A DNA stretch of 64,000 nt from UBA11358 sp049517655 (GCA_049517655.1 JBEKRQ010000003.1:1-64000); one strand, 5' to 3'; shown: positions 7,882 through 17,120, counted from the stretch's first letter. The notes: generated from the letters alone by a model not told the origin. Program-made: numbers and translations.

Positions 7882-9054
7882 GTGAAAGGTTTTTTTCGGT
7901 TCACATGGTGTATCTTGTTGTTCGGACTTGCCGTTTGTCCGGCCCAAGCCGCCTTTTCGAACCTCTACATTTTTGGCGACGGTGTTTCCACCACGACAAA
8001 CAATCCGTCTGCCGGGCAATATTACTACGGTCTGCGCCGTTCCAACGGCCGGGTGTGGGTTGAACTGCTGGCGCAGCAACTGAACCTGACCAATAACTAC
8101 TGGTATTCCAACAATATCTCAAACCACTTGTCCTACACCAACCTGTCCGCTTCCAGCACTAATTGGTCCTACTCCAGCAATAATTGGTCATTCTATGGGG
8201 ATTATAGTCCAATCCTGTTAACGAATATCAACAGCTTCACCGCACCGTCAGATGCGTCAAATGCCCTGTTCATTGTCTGGGTCAATGATGCTGATTTTGT
8301 GAATGACATGGGGACTATCTACCCTTCCACAAATATCGTCACTTGGACCAATGCCATCAATCAATCAATCTCCAACCATTTCAAAGCCATCACCAACCTA
8401 TATTATGCCAAGGGCGCTCGCACATTGATCATGCCTAATGCTGTGGATATTACCGAGATTCCGAAATACGACAGTTTGATAATCACCTCGCCCGCCGTCA
8501 GGAATTTTATTCGTCAACAGATCATTAATTTCAACATCGCTTTTTCCACCATGCTAAGTAACGCAATGGTTTCGTACCCCAGCCTTAAAATTTACGAGCC
8601 GGACTTTTTCTCTCTGCTCGATAACGTTCTGACGAACGCGGCCGCCTATGGATTGACTAATGCCCTTTCCGGCGGAGTGAGTATTGATGCACTGGACGAT
8701 TCTTCCTTGAACAATAAGTCCCTAAACGGCCCGGGAACAAACTACATCTTTTGGGACCAGGTGGATCCGACCGCGAAGTTCCATGAGGTGCTGGCCGATA
8801 TCGCTCAACAACTCATCTCGCAGCCCCGCATCAGCCAAATCACAGCGCTTAACGGCAGTAACCGGCTGGATATGGCCAACGTTCCGGTTGGTTTGAATGG
8901 TCTGGTCCTTGGCCGCACGAATTTTGCACTGGGGAATTGGACAACCAATGCAACCTTCAACAGCACCAATACCACGCAACCGGTCTTTGTCACGCCCGCT
9001 GGTCCGCAGGGGTTTTACCGGCTGAAATTCCCCTTCTCCTGGACCTGGCCGTAG
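7882..9054 (+). CDS. Secreted GDSL/SGNH-hydrolase-like protein with altered catalytic positions
   Basis: A 390-residue protein from a GTG start. A signal peptide (FTWCILLFGLAVCPAQA) is followed directly by LYIFGDGVSTT, which aligns with block I (FGDS) of GDSL esterases. Further GDSL-like features are GRVWVELLAQQL, VWVNDADF (block III, GxND-like) and a terminal WDQVDPTAKFHEVLA matching the WDxxHPT block. The nucleophile Ser of block I is Gly (FGDG) and the His of the last block is Asp (QVDPT), so normal catalysis looks lost unless neighbouring residues substitute. The protein is rich in Asn, Thr and Ser. The C-terminal 80 or so residues end with GFYRLKF, a style common in secreted proteins of this phylum. 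A 70-bp repeat flanks it on both sides. Confidence 0.75.
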   Translation: MKGFFRFTWCILLFGLAVCPAQAAFSNLYIFGDGVSTTTNNPSAGQYYYGLRRSNGRVWVELLAQQLNLTNNYWYSNNISNHLSYTNLSASSTNWSYSSNNWSFYGDYSPILLTNINSFTAPSDASNALFIVWVNDADFVNDMGTIYPSTNIVTWTNAINQSISNHFKAITNLYYAKGARTLIMPNAVDITEIPKYDSLIITSPAVRNFIRQQIINFNIAFSTMLSNAMVSYPSLKIYEPDFFSLLDNVLTNAAAYGLTNALSGGVSIDALDDSSLNNKSLNGPGTNYIFWDQVDPTAKFHEVLADIAQQLISQPRISQITALNGSNRLDMANVPVGLNGLVLGRTNFALGNWTTNATFNSTNTTQPVFVTPAGPQGFYRLKFPFSWTWP

Positions 9055-9457
9055 TTCCCGCCTTGGACTGCGGTGGCCATGACACCGCTTTGGAATGCGG
9101 CGGCCCTCCGCCGCTTTTCCCGGAGGCATATCAAACTGTGCCAATGTTAACTGAAACTGCTATAGGGACGCGCGGCTTGCCTCGACGTAGCCTCCGGCGA
9201 AGCTTGGGCCCGTGCGTTTGATGGGAGGCGGAACTTCCGCCGGTCGCCTCGTCCGCCTTCATTCCATTCCCGCCGTCGTTACACTTTGGCGCGGCGAGTC
9301 GGCGCGGCAAGGCGAAGCGGCCCTATCCATCTGACGGGCCACGTCTAGGTTCCGATGTCGGATTGTGAAACCATAGCGGCTTGGATTCTTCAAAAACTGG
9401 ATCGGGTCGCAAGCACTGGAACGCCGGACAACGGTGACAGTTGCTGGCGCGCTTTGT
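9055..9457. other. Repeat-rich spacer, no gene
   Basis: Contains copy B of the 70-bp repeat (9097-9166), then GC-rich fragments with short inverted repeats around 9170-9330. No coding frame with protein-like composition is present. It separates the convergent GDSL-like and TPR genes, and I saw no T-tract terminator. Confidence 0.5.
9097..9166 (+). repeat. 70-bp dispersed repeat, copy B
   Basis: Second copy of the element at 7713-7782, in direct orientation and 1384 bases downstream of the first. The hairpin head and the TGTGCCAATGTTA block are conserved. Confidence 0.85.
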
Positions 9458-11479
9458 TCAGTGTAAATGGAACGGGATGCCTGCTTGATAGGACTTCAAC
9501 TGCGATCGAATGGCATCGGCCAGTGCGGTGTTGGACTGTGTCTCGGCCAGTTGCAGGGCGCGCTGCGCGGTTTCCACCGCTTCGGGAAATCGCCCGGCCT
9601 CGGCGTAAGCGGCGGCCAAGGTGCCAAGAGCAACCGGATTTCCACCACCTGTAAGCTGATTCGTCCGTTGGGCCAGTGCCACCGCTTTGTCACCGTTGCG
9701 AAGCGATGCCTGCGGACAGGTTGCAAGCACCCATGCCAGTTTATTCTGGGCTTCCGCATTATCGGGTTCGATTTGCAGCACCTTTTGGTATTGGGTGATT
9801 GCTTCGTCCATTCTTCCCTTTTGGAGCAGAGCGCAGCCGAGGTTGTAGTGGACTTCCGCATTATCGGGATTGATTTGCAGCGCCTTTTGGTATTGGATGA
9901 TTGCTTCGTCCATTCTTCCCTTTTGGATCAGAGCGCAGCCGAGGTTGTAGTGGGCTTCCATGTAGTCGGGATTGATTTGCAGCGCCTTTTGGTATTGGGT
10001 GATTGCTTCGTCCACATCGCCCTTTTGGAAAAGAGCGTTGCCGAGGTTGTAGTGGCCAATGGAGTTGTCAGACGTGCAGGCAAGCGTGTGCGTCAACAGC
10101 GATTCACTGTTGCGCCAATAAGAGGCCTGCGTGCGCGCGCAGAAAATCAAAGCAACCAGAATGACCGTGGAGCAGCCGCCCAGCACCACGCGGCGGTGAC
10201 GCCAGCCGGCGCACAAATCCGCCGCCCCCCAGGTCAACAACAGATACAAACCGATCTGCGGCAGATAAGTGTAACGATCCGCCCGCGCCTGCGCTCCCAC
10301 CTGAACAATCCCAATCACCGGCACCAGCATGATGAGATACCACAACCAGCCGGTCAAAAGATAGGGACGACGGCGCAGGACAAGGACACCCGTGGAAATG
10401 ACGGCCAACACAACTACTGACAGCACCACTCCTGAACCCTCAACGCCCTTGGCGGTAAATGGATATAAAACCGCCAGACCCACCGGCCAGAACATCTGGC
10501 CCAAATAGGCCACATAGGAGATCAGGGCATTCCCCACGCGCAAGGGCAGGGAAAATTTCTCGAACGGCTGGATGAGCTCTGTCTGGGCAAAAATTGTGAC
10601 CACACACGACGCGGCGCTTAACACAAAAAACGGAAACTTCTCGAGAATGAGCCGGAGGGCTCGTTTGGTTGAGAGTTGCCCGCCTTCACTTCGTTTCGGC
10701 GCGGTCGCGCCGTAGCTGTAAGCGGAGGCGGAAGAGTTGAGAGTTGAGAGTCCAAACCGGTTCAGTGGCCAGTAGTCCAGCAGCAACAGCACGAAAGGCA
10801 GTGTCACCAGCATCGGCTTGCTCATCAGACCCAGCGTGAAAAACAACAGCGTCAAACCGTAGAAGACCTTGGACTTTGGACTTTGAACTTTGGACTTTTC
10901 AACATAGCGGACATAGGCTCCGAGCGTCAGCATGAAGAACACTCCGCTGAGGACATCCTTGCGTTCCGCCACCCAGGCCACAGACTCCACATGCAGCGGA
11001 TGAATGGCAAACACCGCCGCCACAAACGCGCTGCGCCACAGGAACCCCGTCATCCGCCGCAACACCAGGAAAAGCAGGATCGCCGCCGCTGTGTGGAGCA
11101 GGACATTGGTGAGATGATGTCCGCCGGGGTTCAATCCGTATAACTGGCAGTCCAGCATGTGGAAGAGCCATGTCAGCGGATGCCAGTTGAAGGCGCAAAC
11201 GTGGGTGAACGCCCAGATAATCCCTTGGAGCGTCAGTCCTTTCTGGACGACAGGATTCTCATACACATAAGCGTCGTCGTCGCAGTTGAAAAACTCGTGC
11301 CCCAGCGTCTGGCCAAAGACCACCCAGATAATGACCGCCAGAAAAATGCAGACCCCCTTAACCGTCCAGCGGCCATTCAAACCAGCCGGACGGCTTTCGG
11401 ATTTCAGCGAAGCAGGCGCGCTCGAAGGCGCGGCAGCGGCCTTTTCCTGACTGGCTTTCTTCTTCGATCTTCGGCTCAT
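9458..11479 (-). CDS. Polytopic membrane protein with C-terminal TPR repeats
   Basis: About 673 residues from the Met of MSRRSKKKAS; an upstream GTG at 11491 would add four residues. A Lys/Ala-rich N-terminus precedes about ten membrane segments. The first lumenal loop carries FFNCDDDAYVYENP and NWHPLTWLFHML, a layout seen in the GT-C glycosyltransferase-like TPR proteins (TMTC/PMT-like). From about residue 475 there are at least four TPR motifs of the type AHYNLGCALIQKGRMDEAI; three are encoded by nearly identical 102-bp DNA units. Two repeat-derived inserts lie in frame between membrane segments: one from a 7-nt array (KSKVQSPKSKV) and one with a CGGCGCG/CGCGCCG hairpin. Function is unknown; protein O-glycosylation or scaffolding would fit. 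Confidence 0.8.
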   Translation of the reverse strand: MSRRSKKKASQEKAAAAPSSAPASLKSESRPAGLNGRWTVKGVCIFLAVIIWVVFGQTLGHEFFNCDDDAYVYENPVVQKGLTLQGIIWAFTHVCAFNWHPLTWLFHMLDCQLYGLNPGGHHLTNVLLHTAAAILLFLVLRRMTGFLWRSAFVAAVFAIHPLHVESVAWVAERKDVLSGVFFMLTLGAYVRYVEKSKVQSPKSKVFYGLTLLFFTLGLMSKPMLVTLPFVLLLLDYWPLNRFGLSTLNSSASAYSYGATAPKRSEGGQLSTKRALRLILEKFPFFVLSAASCVVTIFAQTELIQPFEKFSLPLRVGNALISYVAYLGQMFWPVGLAVLYPFTAKGVEGSGVVLSVVVLAVISTGVLVLRRRPYLLTGWLWYLIMLVPVIGIVQVGAQARADRYTYLPQIGLYLLLTWGAADLCAGWRHRRVVLGGCSTVILVALIFCARTQASYWRNSESLLTHTLACTSDNSIGHYNLGNALFQKGDVDEAITQYQKALQINPDYMEAHYNLGCALIQKGRMDEAIIQYQKALQINPDNAEVHYNLGCALLQKGRMDEAITQYQKVLQIEPDNAEAQNKLAWVLATCPQASLRNGDKAVALAQRTNQLTGGGNPVALGTLAAAYAEAGRFPEAVETAQRALQLAETQSNTALADAIRSQLKSYQAGIPFHLH
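9770..10060 (-). repeat. Tandem 102-bp units encoding TPRs
   Basis: Nearly identical 102-bp units; the marker CCTTTTGGTA recurs at 9781, 9883 and 9985. Each encodes one 34-residue TPR. The high nucleotide identity points to recent tandem duplication and likely copy-number variation. Confidence 0.8.
10669..10751. repeat. In-frame repeat insert in TPR gene: heptamers around a hairpin
   Basis: GTTGAGA-type 7-nt units at about 10669-10679 and 10735-10751 bracket a perfect hairpin at 10697-10712 (CGGCGCG, GT, CGCGCCG). On the coding strand the frame stays open through the insert (LSTLNSSASAYSYGA), between two membrane segments. Confidence 0.65.
10869..10899. repeat. Heptanucleotide array inside TPR gene
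   Basis: Four units of GGACTTT with one change (GGACTTT, GGACTTT, GAACTTT, GGACTTT). On the coding strand it reads SKVQSPKSKV, a 7-residue-periodic peptide inserted in a loop. Confidence 0.8.
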
Positions 11480-12200
11480 GGGTTTGAACACATGGTTAAG
11501 GAAACCCGCGCAGTGTGACGAGTAAAAAAGGTCAATACAGGCCGGGCTTTGATTTTTTCCCGCCTCTGTGCTTGAGCTTTTCCCCGCTTTCGGTCCAACG
11601 CCGACGATTTAATCCAGTATTCTGAAGAACCCATGTCAACATGGTTTCATAACCCGGCGCAAGAACCTGCACGTGGCCGCTCAGCCACATACGAAAATCG
11701 GTGCTGAACACGATCGAGGGCAGAAGCCATCTCCCGCGGAGTCAGGAATCCGGTCTTGGAGCCGGGAAAAGGCTCGAAGGCACTGCCAGAGCGGATACGA
11801 TGTTGGTCAATGAGACTGAATGGCCCGCAATAGTCGCGGGACGTATGTCATGTGGGGAATGTCGGTTTAACAGAACGATTATGCGCCCCAGTCTATTTTG
11901 GTTTGCCGCCCTGGCTGCGGCGTTGCAGTTGGCTCGCTCCAGCTTCGCCGCCGAAGCTGCCCTCCGCCAATTTCTCCTAGCTCAGACCCGCAGTTTTTCG
12001 ATATGAGCGAATGGTTTCGCCCACAGTCCCGCGATGTTTTTTGCTTTGCCGCCACCGGTCGAAACGGAAACAAAAAGCGCAAATTGAACCACAGATTGAC
12101 GCTGCCGGATTTCCCGCGCACACTCGCTGCATGGCAAGGAAATTTGCGGCCAGAGCCGCCGGAAGGACAAGTTCCGCGAATCCCAAATTTTGAATCCATC
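11480..12200. other. Spacer with orphan secretion-signal stub
   Basis: Between the TPR gene and the restriction-modification gene. From 11881 to 12006 a 41-codon frame starts with a good signal peptide (MRPSLFWFAALAAAL, then SSFAAEA) and stops soon after. It looks like the surviving 5' end of a secreted-protein gene whose remainder was replaced by the foreign restriction gene. The restriction frame is open back to 11898, but 11898-12200 has host-like GC-rich, non-protein composition. Confidence 0.45.
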
Positions 12201-15200
12201 ATGCAAGACAAAACAAAGGCACGGCTACAGTCGAAAAAAATAGAACTACTATTGAAGACTGCGGAATACGCCCAAGGCCTCAAGGACGTTTGTCATGACA
12301 TTGTCACTGCTTGCGGCAGCGCGAATAATGAGGCTTCGGTCGTTACAATCTTTGAACTGGAGTTGTTCTCGCTAATAAAAACAGTTTTCGGGCTCACGTA
12401 TTATCCCGTCAAAGAAATGGCGGTTAAAACTATCCGACACGTTTCCAAGGGTAAAATCGACAGTAAGATTGGAGCTTTGGTCATCGAGTTTAAGCACGAA
12501 TCCGCTCTGCGCACTGCCTCTGATAAGCAAAAGGCGACTGTGCAAATTACCGAGTATCTCAACGGACTCTATTCACAACACGAGTCTGATTATTACGGAT
12601 TCATAACGGACGGTCATGTATGCAAATTTGTTCGCAAAGTCGAGGGAGCGATTTTGGAAAGTTCCTTTGAAACATTGAATTGGCAGCATCTCGACCAAAT
12701 TATCAGAACGATTGTCTTGCTGGAAAAACGCGGACTGACGCCTGCCAATCTAGTGAAAGATTTCTGCGAACCAGTGGAGACTTCTCTAGCGAAACGTTTG
12801 GTACTCGTCCTCTATGACGCTCTGAGAACTCACGCCACGGGTAGGACGAAGATGCTTTTCAATGAATGGAAAGAGTTGTTTAGGCTGGCGCACGACGACA
12901 AGTCAAAGCAACGGGCAATTGAAGAGCGCCGAAAAGCTCTTAGTGCCATCATTGACACCTCGTTCAAAGACAACGAGACAGAATATTTGATTCTGTATTC
13001 GCTGCAAACTGCGTTCGCGATTTTAGTAAAGATCATTGCCTACAAAGTCGTAAGCAAAATTCGCTTCAATCAAAGCCTTATCGAATTTCATAAACTGGCC
13101 GAGGCGGATTCCGACGCACTTCGTGACCAGATGTATCTATTGGAAGAAGGCGCTATTTTCCGAAGCATGGGTATTGGCAACCTCCTTGAAGGTGATTTCT
13201 TCGCTTGGTATAGCACAAAGAACCAATGGAATAACGAGATTGGGTGTGTTATCAAAGAGGTTTTTGCAGTCCTGTCCCGATACGAGGACAAAGCGTTATT
13301 CGACAAAGGCAACGACGCTCGAGACTTGTTCAAGGATTTATTCTTGGAAATCGTTCCAGATAAAGTCCGGCACAGCATGGGCGAGTTTTATACTCCGCCA
13401 TGGTTGGCAGATAACCTGATAAGAAATTGTCTCAAATATTGCTCAAAAAAAGATTGGCGAGCACTCGATCCCTGCGGTGGGTCAGGAACATTTGTGACTG
13501 CGCTGATCAAAAAAGTATTGTTAGAGTCGCAACACCTGACTCCGAAGCAAAAGCTTGAAATGGTTTTGCTCAGGGTCAAAGCCGTTGACTTAAACCCGCT
13601 GGCGGTTCTGACAATGCGCATTAACTATTTTGTCAACATTGCGCACCTAATAGGTAAAAACGACGAATTTGAAATTCCCGTTTATCTCGGCGATTCCTCA
13701 TACGTCCCTGAACGCGTGGCGGTTGCTGGAGTCGAATGTTACCGTTATCAAATCAAAACGCTAAAAGGTTCAATCCAGATTGAATTGCCCAGAAGCGTGG
13801 TAAAATCACCCGAAGGCTTTTCAAGGGTGATGACGGAGATGGAGCAGGATATTAAGAACAAGGATGAGCAGGCAATTTGCAAAAAGTTTCTCTCGGTTAC
13901 TGCAAAGGAAGACAGAAAACCCTTAATAAAAAAACGCATTCAAGCTCTTGCCAAAAAGTTTGTAGAATTGGAGAAAAATGATTGGAACGGAATCTGGGCA
14001 CGGATAATCACTAACTTTCTAACGACGGCGAATTTGGGCCGATTCGATTTAATTGTTGGGAATCCTCCTTGGATCGACTGGAAAAATCTTCCGGCGGGTT
14101 ATCGTGATAGAATTAAATCCCTCTGCATTGACCGCCGCTTATTTTCGGGCGACAGTATCACAGGCGGCATAAATCTGAATATCTGCGGGTTGATTTCAAA
14201 CGTTGCTGCACAGAATTGGCTCGCACCACAGGGAATTCTTGGCTTTTTGATGCCGCAATCGCTCATTTTTCAACAGTCCTATGAGGGCTTTAGGAATTTT
14301 GCGTTAGATAATGACAAGCGCCTTTTCTTCCAAGAGTTATATGATTGGACTAAGGCGGGCCACCCGTTTCATCCTGTGCAGCACAAATTCCTCACTTTCT
14401 TCATTACTGCAACACCGAAGAATTATGCCGCTGGTATTCCGGTGACTTTTTTCTGCAAAACCAAAGGCCCTGCTCTTTCGAGATACGCACATCAGTCGGA
14501 TTTCACGCAAATGGCCGGTGTTTTTAGAGAAGAAAAACATTTGGCAGGTCAGGCAAACAGAGAGAACACGGCTTTTACTTACGCAAAAGATGCAACCGAG
14601 TTAGAGAATTTTCGTGCGATTGCTGGCGAATGCGAATATACGGGGCGTGAGGGCATTGAATTCTACCCCCAAGAAGTTTTCTTATTGGAGATTGATGAAC
14701 AGATGCAGAAGCGGTCAAAGCATGTGTTTGTAAAAAACTTTCAGAATCGAAAATCAAAATATAAAATAGCTCAGGGGACGCTCTTGCTTGAGAAAATCTT
14801 TTTGCATCCGCTCGTGAAGGGCACGGACATAGAGCGCTTTCATCTTTCAACGCCGCAATTTCTCGTTCCGTTTCCCTATGATAAGCGGAAACCAAGAAGC
14901 CCTATCGGAATAAAAACCCTAACTCGCCGATCACGAAATTTGGCGACTTTTCTAACTCGGTTTAAGGATGTCATTGAAACCCAAACGAGTTACAACGAAA
15001 AAATCATCGGCAAGAAGCATTACAACGAGTTTTATGCCTTGGCGCGGGTCGGCAAATACAGTTTTGCTAACCATTACGTTGCTTTCCGTGATAACACAAA
15101 ATGGCTCGCGACCGTAGTTTCCAGCATGTCCACACCATGGGGAGAACGCAAGCGCCCCTGTTTTCAAAATCACGCTGTTTCCATTTGCGAACGAAAAGAC

Positions 15201-15509
15201 GGCAGTTTCATCAGTCGAGATGAAGCACATTATCTGTGCGGTGCATTGAACGCTCCAGTAACGGGTCGTTTCCTCGTGAACTCATCGGATAGCCGGTCTT
15301 TCAAAATCCGCCCGCCTGTTCGAGTTCCGTTGTATGATCCAAAAAATCCAGACCATGTTGCTCTATCTGAACTCTCTAAACTTGCCCACCTCAAGCATGC
15401 TGATAAGGAAGAAATGGGAAAAATTGACAAAAAACTGGACGCTCTCTACGTCAAGATTTGTAAGGCCGCTCTGCCATCGAAAACCCGAAGTGGCACAATC
15501 AAAAAATGA
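12201..15509 (+). CDS. Single-chain restriction-modification protein (Eco57I/type IIG-like)
   Basis: About 1102 residues from the ATG at 12201; ATG 12003 is an alternative that adds an unconvincing N-terminus. Residues about 85-100 hold a nuclease-like core (KIDSKIGALVIEFKHE, a D...ExK pattern). A helical region follows, then an N6-adenine methyltransferase: FYTPPWLADNL (about 394), motif I DPCGGSGTF (about 422), AVDLNPLAV, and motif IV NPPW (about 620). The last 400 residues probably recognise the target sequence. Such fused proteins methylate a specific site and cut unmethylated DNA. Base composition is clearly more AT-rich than the neighbours, a sign of horizontal transfer. The stop overlaps the next ATG (ATGA), and a hairpin terminator follows that small gene. 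Confidence 0.85.
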   Translation: MQDKTKARLQSKKIELLLKTAEYAQGLKDVCHDIVTACGSANNEASVVTIFELELFSLIKTVFGLTYYPVKEMAVKTIRHVSKGKIDSKIGALVIEFKHESALRTASDKQKATVQITEYLNGLYSQHESDYYGFITDGHVCKFVRKVEGAILESSFETLNWQHLDQIIRTIVLLEKRGLTPANLVKDFCEPVETSLAKRLVLVLYDALRTHATGRTKMLFNEWKELFRLAHDDKSKQRAIEERRKALSAIIDTSFKDNETEYLILYSLQTAFAILVKIIAYKVVSKIRFNQSLIEFHKLAEADSDALRDQMYLLEEGAIFRSMGIGNLLEGDFFAWYSTKNQWNNEIGCVIKEVFAVLSRYEDKALFDKGNDARDLFKDLFLEIVPDKVRHSMGEFYTPPWLADNLIRNCLKYCSKKDWRALDPCGGSGTFVTALIKKVLLESQHLTPKQKLEMVLLRVKAVDLNPLAVLTMRINYFVNIAHLIGKNDEFEIPVYLGDSSYVPERVAVAGVECYRYQIKTLKGSIQIELPRSVVKSPEGFSRVMTEMEQDIKNKDEQAICKKFLSVTAKEDRKPLIKKRIQALAKKFVELEKNDWNGIWARIITNFLTTANLGRFDLIVGNPPWIDWKNLPAGYRDRIKSLCIDRRLFSGDSITGGINLNICGLISNVAAQNWLAPQGILGFLMPQSLIFQQSYEGFRNFALDNDKRLFFQELYDWTKAGHPFHPVQHKFLTFFITATPKNYAAGIPVTFFCKTKGPALSRYAHQSDFTQMAGVFREEKHLAGQANRENTAFTYAKDATELENFRAIAGECEYTGREGIEFYPQEVFLLEIDEQMQKRSKHVFVKNFQNRKSKYKIAQGTLLLEKIFLHPLVKGTDIERFHLSTPQFLVPFPYDKRKPRSPIGIKTLTRRSRNLATFLTRFKDVIETQTSYNEKIIGKKHYNEFYALARVGKYSFANHYVAFRDNTKWLATVVSSMSTPWGERKRPCFQNHAVSICERKDGSFISRDEAHYLCGALNAPVTGRFLVNSSDSRSFKIRPPVRVPLYDPKNPDHVALSELSKLAHLKHADKEEMGKIDKKLDALYVKICKAALPSKTRSGTIKK

Positions 15510-15721
15510 AAAATGCGAATGCATTTCATGCTCCACTGCACTTGGAGGACACGGAAAAGCAGACAGTCGGTTGCCGTCATACTAATCCCGACATTTGCGC
15601 CAAGAACGGCATTCCAAAAGTTTGCGCCCTCGTGCGAGCAGACAAGATTTGTTACGCGCCGCCGCTATCATGGCCCAAGCAGTTTCAAAAATTGAAACAA
15701 CAAAGTAAGGGTCAGTCCTAG
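15506..15721 (+). CDS. Small Cys/His-containing protein coupled to the R-M gene
   Basis: A 71-codon gene whose ATG overlaps the stop of the restriction-modification gene by 4 bases (ATGA), so it is probably translated by coupling. The product has scattered Cys and His residues (GCRHTNPDICAKNG, KVCAL, DKICYAPP) that could bind zinc, and a basic C-terminus (FQKLKQQSK). I do not recognise the family. Position suggests a role with the R-M protein, such as a specificity, control or anti-restriction partner, but this is inference. The overlap and the terminator at 15737-15756 support it being real. Confidence 0.6.
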   Translation: MKNANAFHAPLHLEDTEKQTVGCRHTNPDICAKNGIPKVCALVRADKICYAPPLSWPKQFQKLKQQSKGQS

Positions 15722-15736
15722 AAAAATGACATTTTT

Positions 15737-15759
15737 GAATGGTTGACAAACCATTCTTT
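15737..15759 (+). terminator. Hairpin terminator after the R-M operon
   Basis: Perfect 8-bp stem GAATGGTT / AACCATTC with loop GACA, followed by a short T run (TTTA). It lies 16 bases after the small gene's stop. The U tract is short, so strength is uncertain. Confidence 0.6.
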
Positions 15760-15824
15760 AAAAGCGTGCCAAGTTCGTGCCAGAGGCATGATGTTCCGGT
15801 TGAATTCTCATAGCAATTGGACTC

Positions 15825-16886
15825 TCAAACCACCGCCACCACTTTTGCCAACTTTTCATAACCCCAGCGCAGCATCCGTTCGGTGGTTTCCCAGTTGATG
15901 CATGAATCCGTGAGAGACACGCCGTAGCGCAGGTCGGCGGGATTTTTTGGGATCGGTTGGTTGCCTTCGTTGATGTTGCTTTCGACCATCATGCCAATCA
16001 GCGAGTGCGTGCCACCCGCGTGCTGCTGAATCACACTGCGCCACACAGTTTCCTGTTTCGCGTGTTGTTTGCCGGAATTTGCGTGACTGCAATCCACCAT
16101 CAGCACCGGCGGTAATTTTTCCGATTTCAGTTTTTCTTCCGCTTTGCGAATGCTCTTGGCGTCGTAATTCGTCTGCGTGCGCCCGCCGCGCAACACGATG
16201 TGCGTGTGCGGATTACCCGTCGTGCGCACAATGCTTGTGACGCCGTCCTCGTTGATGCCCAGAAAACTGTGCGGATGCCGGGCGGTGCCCATCGCGTCAA
16301 TTGCCGATTGCAGGCTGCCGTCGGTGTTGTTCTTCAGGCCGACCGGCATGGAAAGGCCGCTGGCCATCTCGCGGTGCGTTTGCGATTCCGTCGTGCGCGC
16401 GCCGATCGCCGCCCACGTCACGAGGTCGGCGATGTATTGCGGCACAATCGGGTCGAGAAATTCAGTCGCCGCCGGCAGACCCATGCCGGTGATTTCGAGC
16501 AGCAACCGGCGCGCAATTTTCAATCCCGTCTCGATGTCCTGCGAACCGTCGAGGTGCGGGTCGTTAATCAGGCCTTTCCAGCCGATGGTCGTGCGCGGTT
16601 TCTCGAAATAGACGCGCATGACGATTTCCATGCGGCTGGCAAATTCCTTGCGCAGCGCGTTGAGCCGCGTCGCATAATCCAGAGCGCCTTTTTCGTCGTG
16701 GATTGAGCACGGTCCGATGACAACGAGCAGTCGCGGGTCTTCCTGCCGCAGAATGCGGACGATCCGTTCACGGCTGCGCGCCACGGTGGCATTGGCCGCG
16801 TCGGTCGCCGGCAACTGCGCCTTTAACTCGCGCGGTGTGAGCAGCCGGACGATTTCCTTGACGTGCAAATCCTGCGTCCGAAACAT
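15825..16886 (-). CDS. aroG: 3-deoxy-7-phosphoheptulonate (DAHP) synthase, class I
   Basis: A 353-residue type I DAHP synthase starting at MFRTQDLHVK (16886), matching the roughly 350-residue AroF/G/H family; the frame open further upstream is discarded. It condenses phosphoenolpyruvate with erythrose 4-phosphate, the first step of the shikimate pathway. Visible motifs are VVIGPCSIHD, the RVYFEKPRTTIGWKG active-site stretch, ARTTESQTHRE, and a metal-ligand region VDCSHANSGK. Which of AroF, AroG or AroH is meant cannot be read from sequence. It stands alone, convergent with the small gene of the restriction cluster. Confidence 0.95.
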   Translation of the reverse strand: MFRTQDLHVKEIVRLLTPRELKAQLPATDAANATVARSRERIVRILRQEDPRLLVVIGPCSIHDEKGALDYATRLNALRKEFASRMEIVMRVYFEKPRTTIGWKGLINDPHLDGSQDIETGLKIARRLLLEITGMGLPAATEFLDPIVPQYIADLVTWAAIGARTTESQTHREMASGLSMPVGLKNNTDGSLQSAIDAMGTARHPHSFLGINEDGVTSIVRTTGNPHTHIVLRGGRTQTNYDAKSIRKAEEKLKSEKLPPVLMVDCSHANSGKQHAKQETVWRSVIQQHAGGTHSLIGMMVESNINEGNQPIPKNPADLRYGVSLTDSCINWETTERMLRWGYEKLAKVVAVV

Positions 16887-17120
16887 GCGGACAATATAGC
16901 GGATTGGCGCGGCGCGGAAAGTTGAAACGCGCAAGGGCTGGCGATGCTGTTCCTGCGGCAACGGGAAAACAACAAAGCAACGAAGTAACGCTAGATGACG
17001 ATCCGCTTTTACGCACCCCCTTGAAAGCCGCGACGAAACGCCGGCGAGAATCACCGTGCCGTGCCGCATTCAATGCGCAGATTGGAAACTCCGAGAATGG
17101 ATGCCTTAACGCACATCCGC

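Noticed and set aside
11898..12200. N-terminal extension of the R-M protein
   Set aside because: Composition is GC-rich and unlike the AT-rich gene; it overlaps a signal-peptide stub in another frame, so ATG 12201 was preferred.
15506..15721. Dismissing the small ORF after the R-M gene as chance
   Set aside because: The ATGA overlap, the following terminator and a non-random Cys/His pattern argue for a real gene, so it was kept with moderate confidence.
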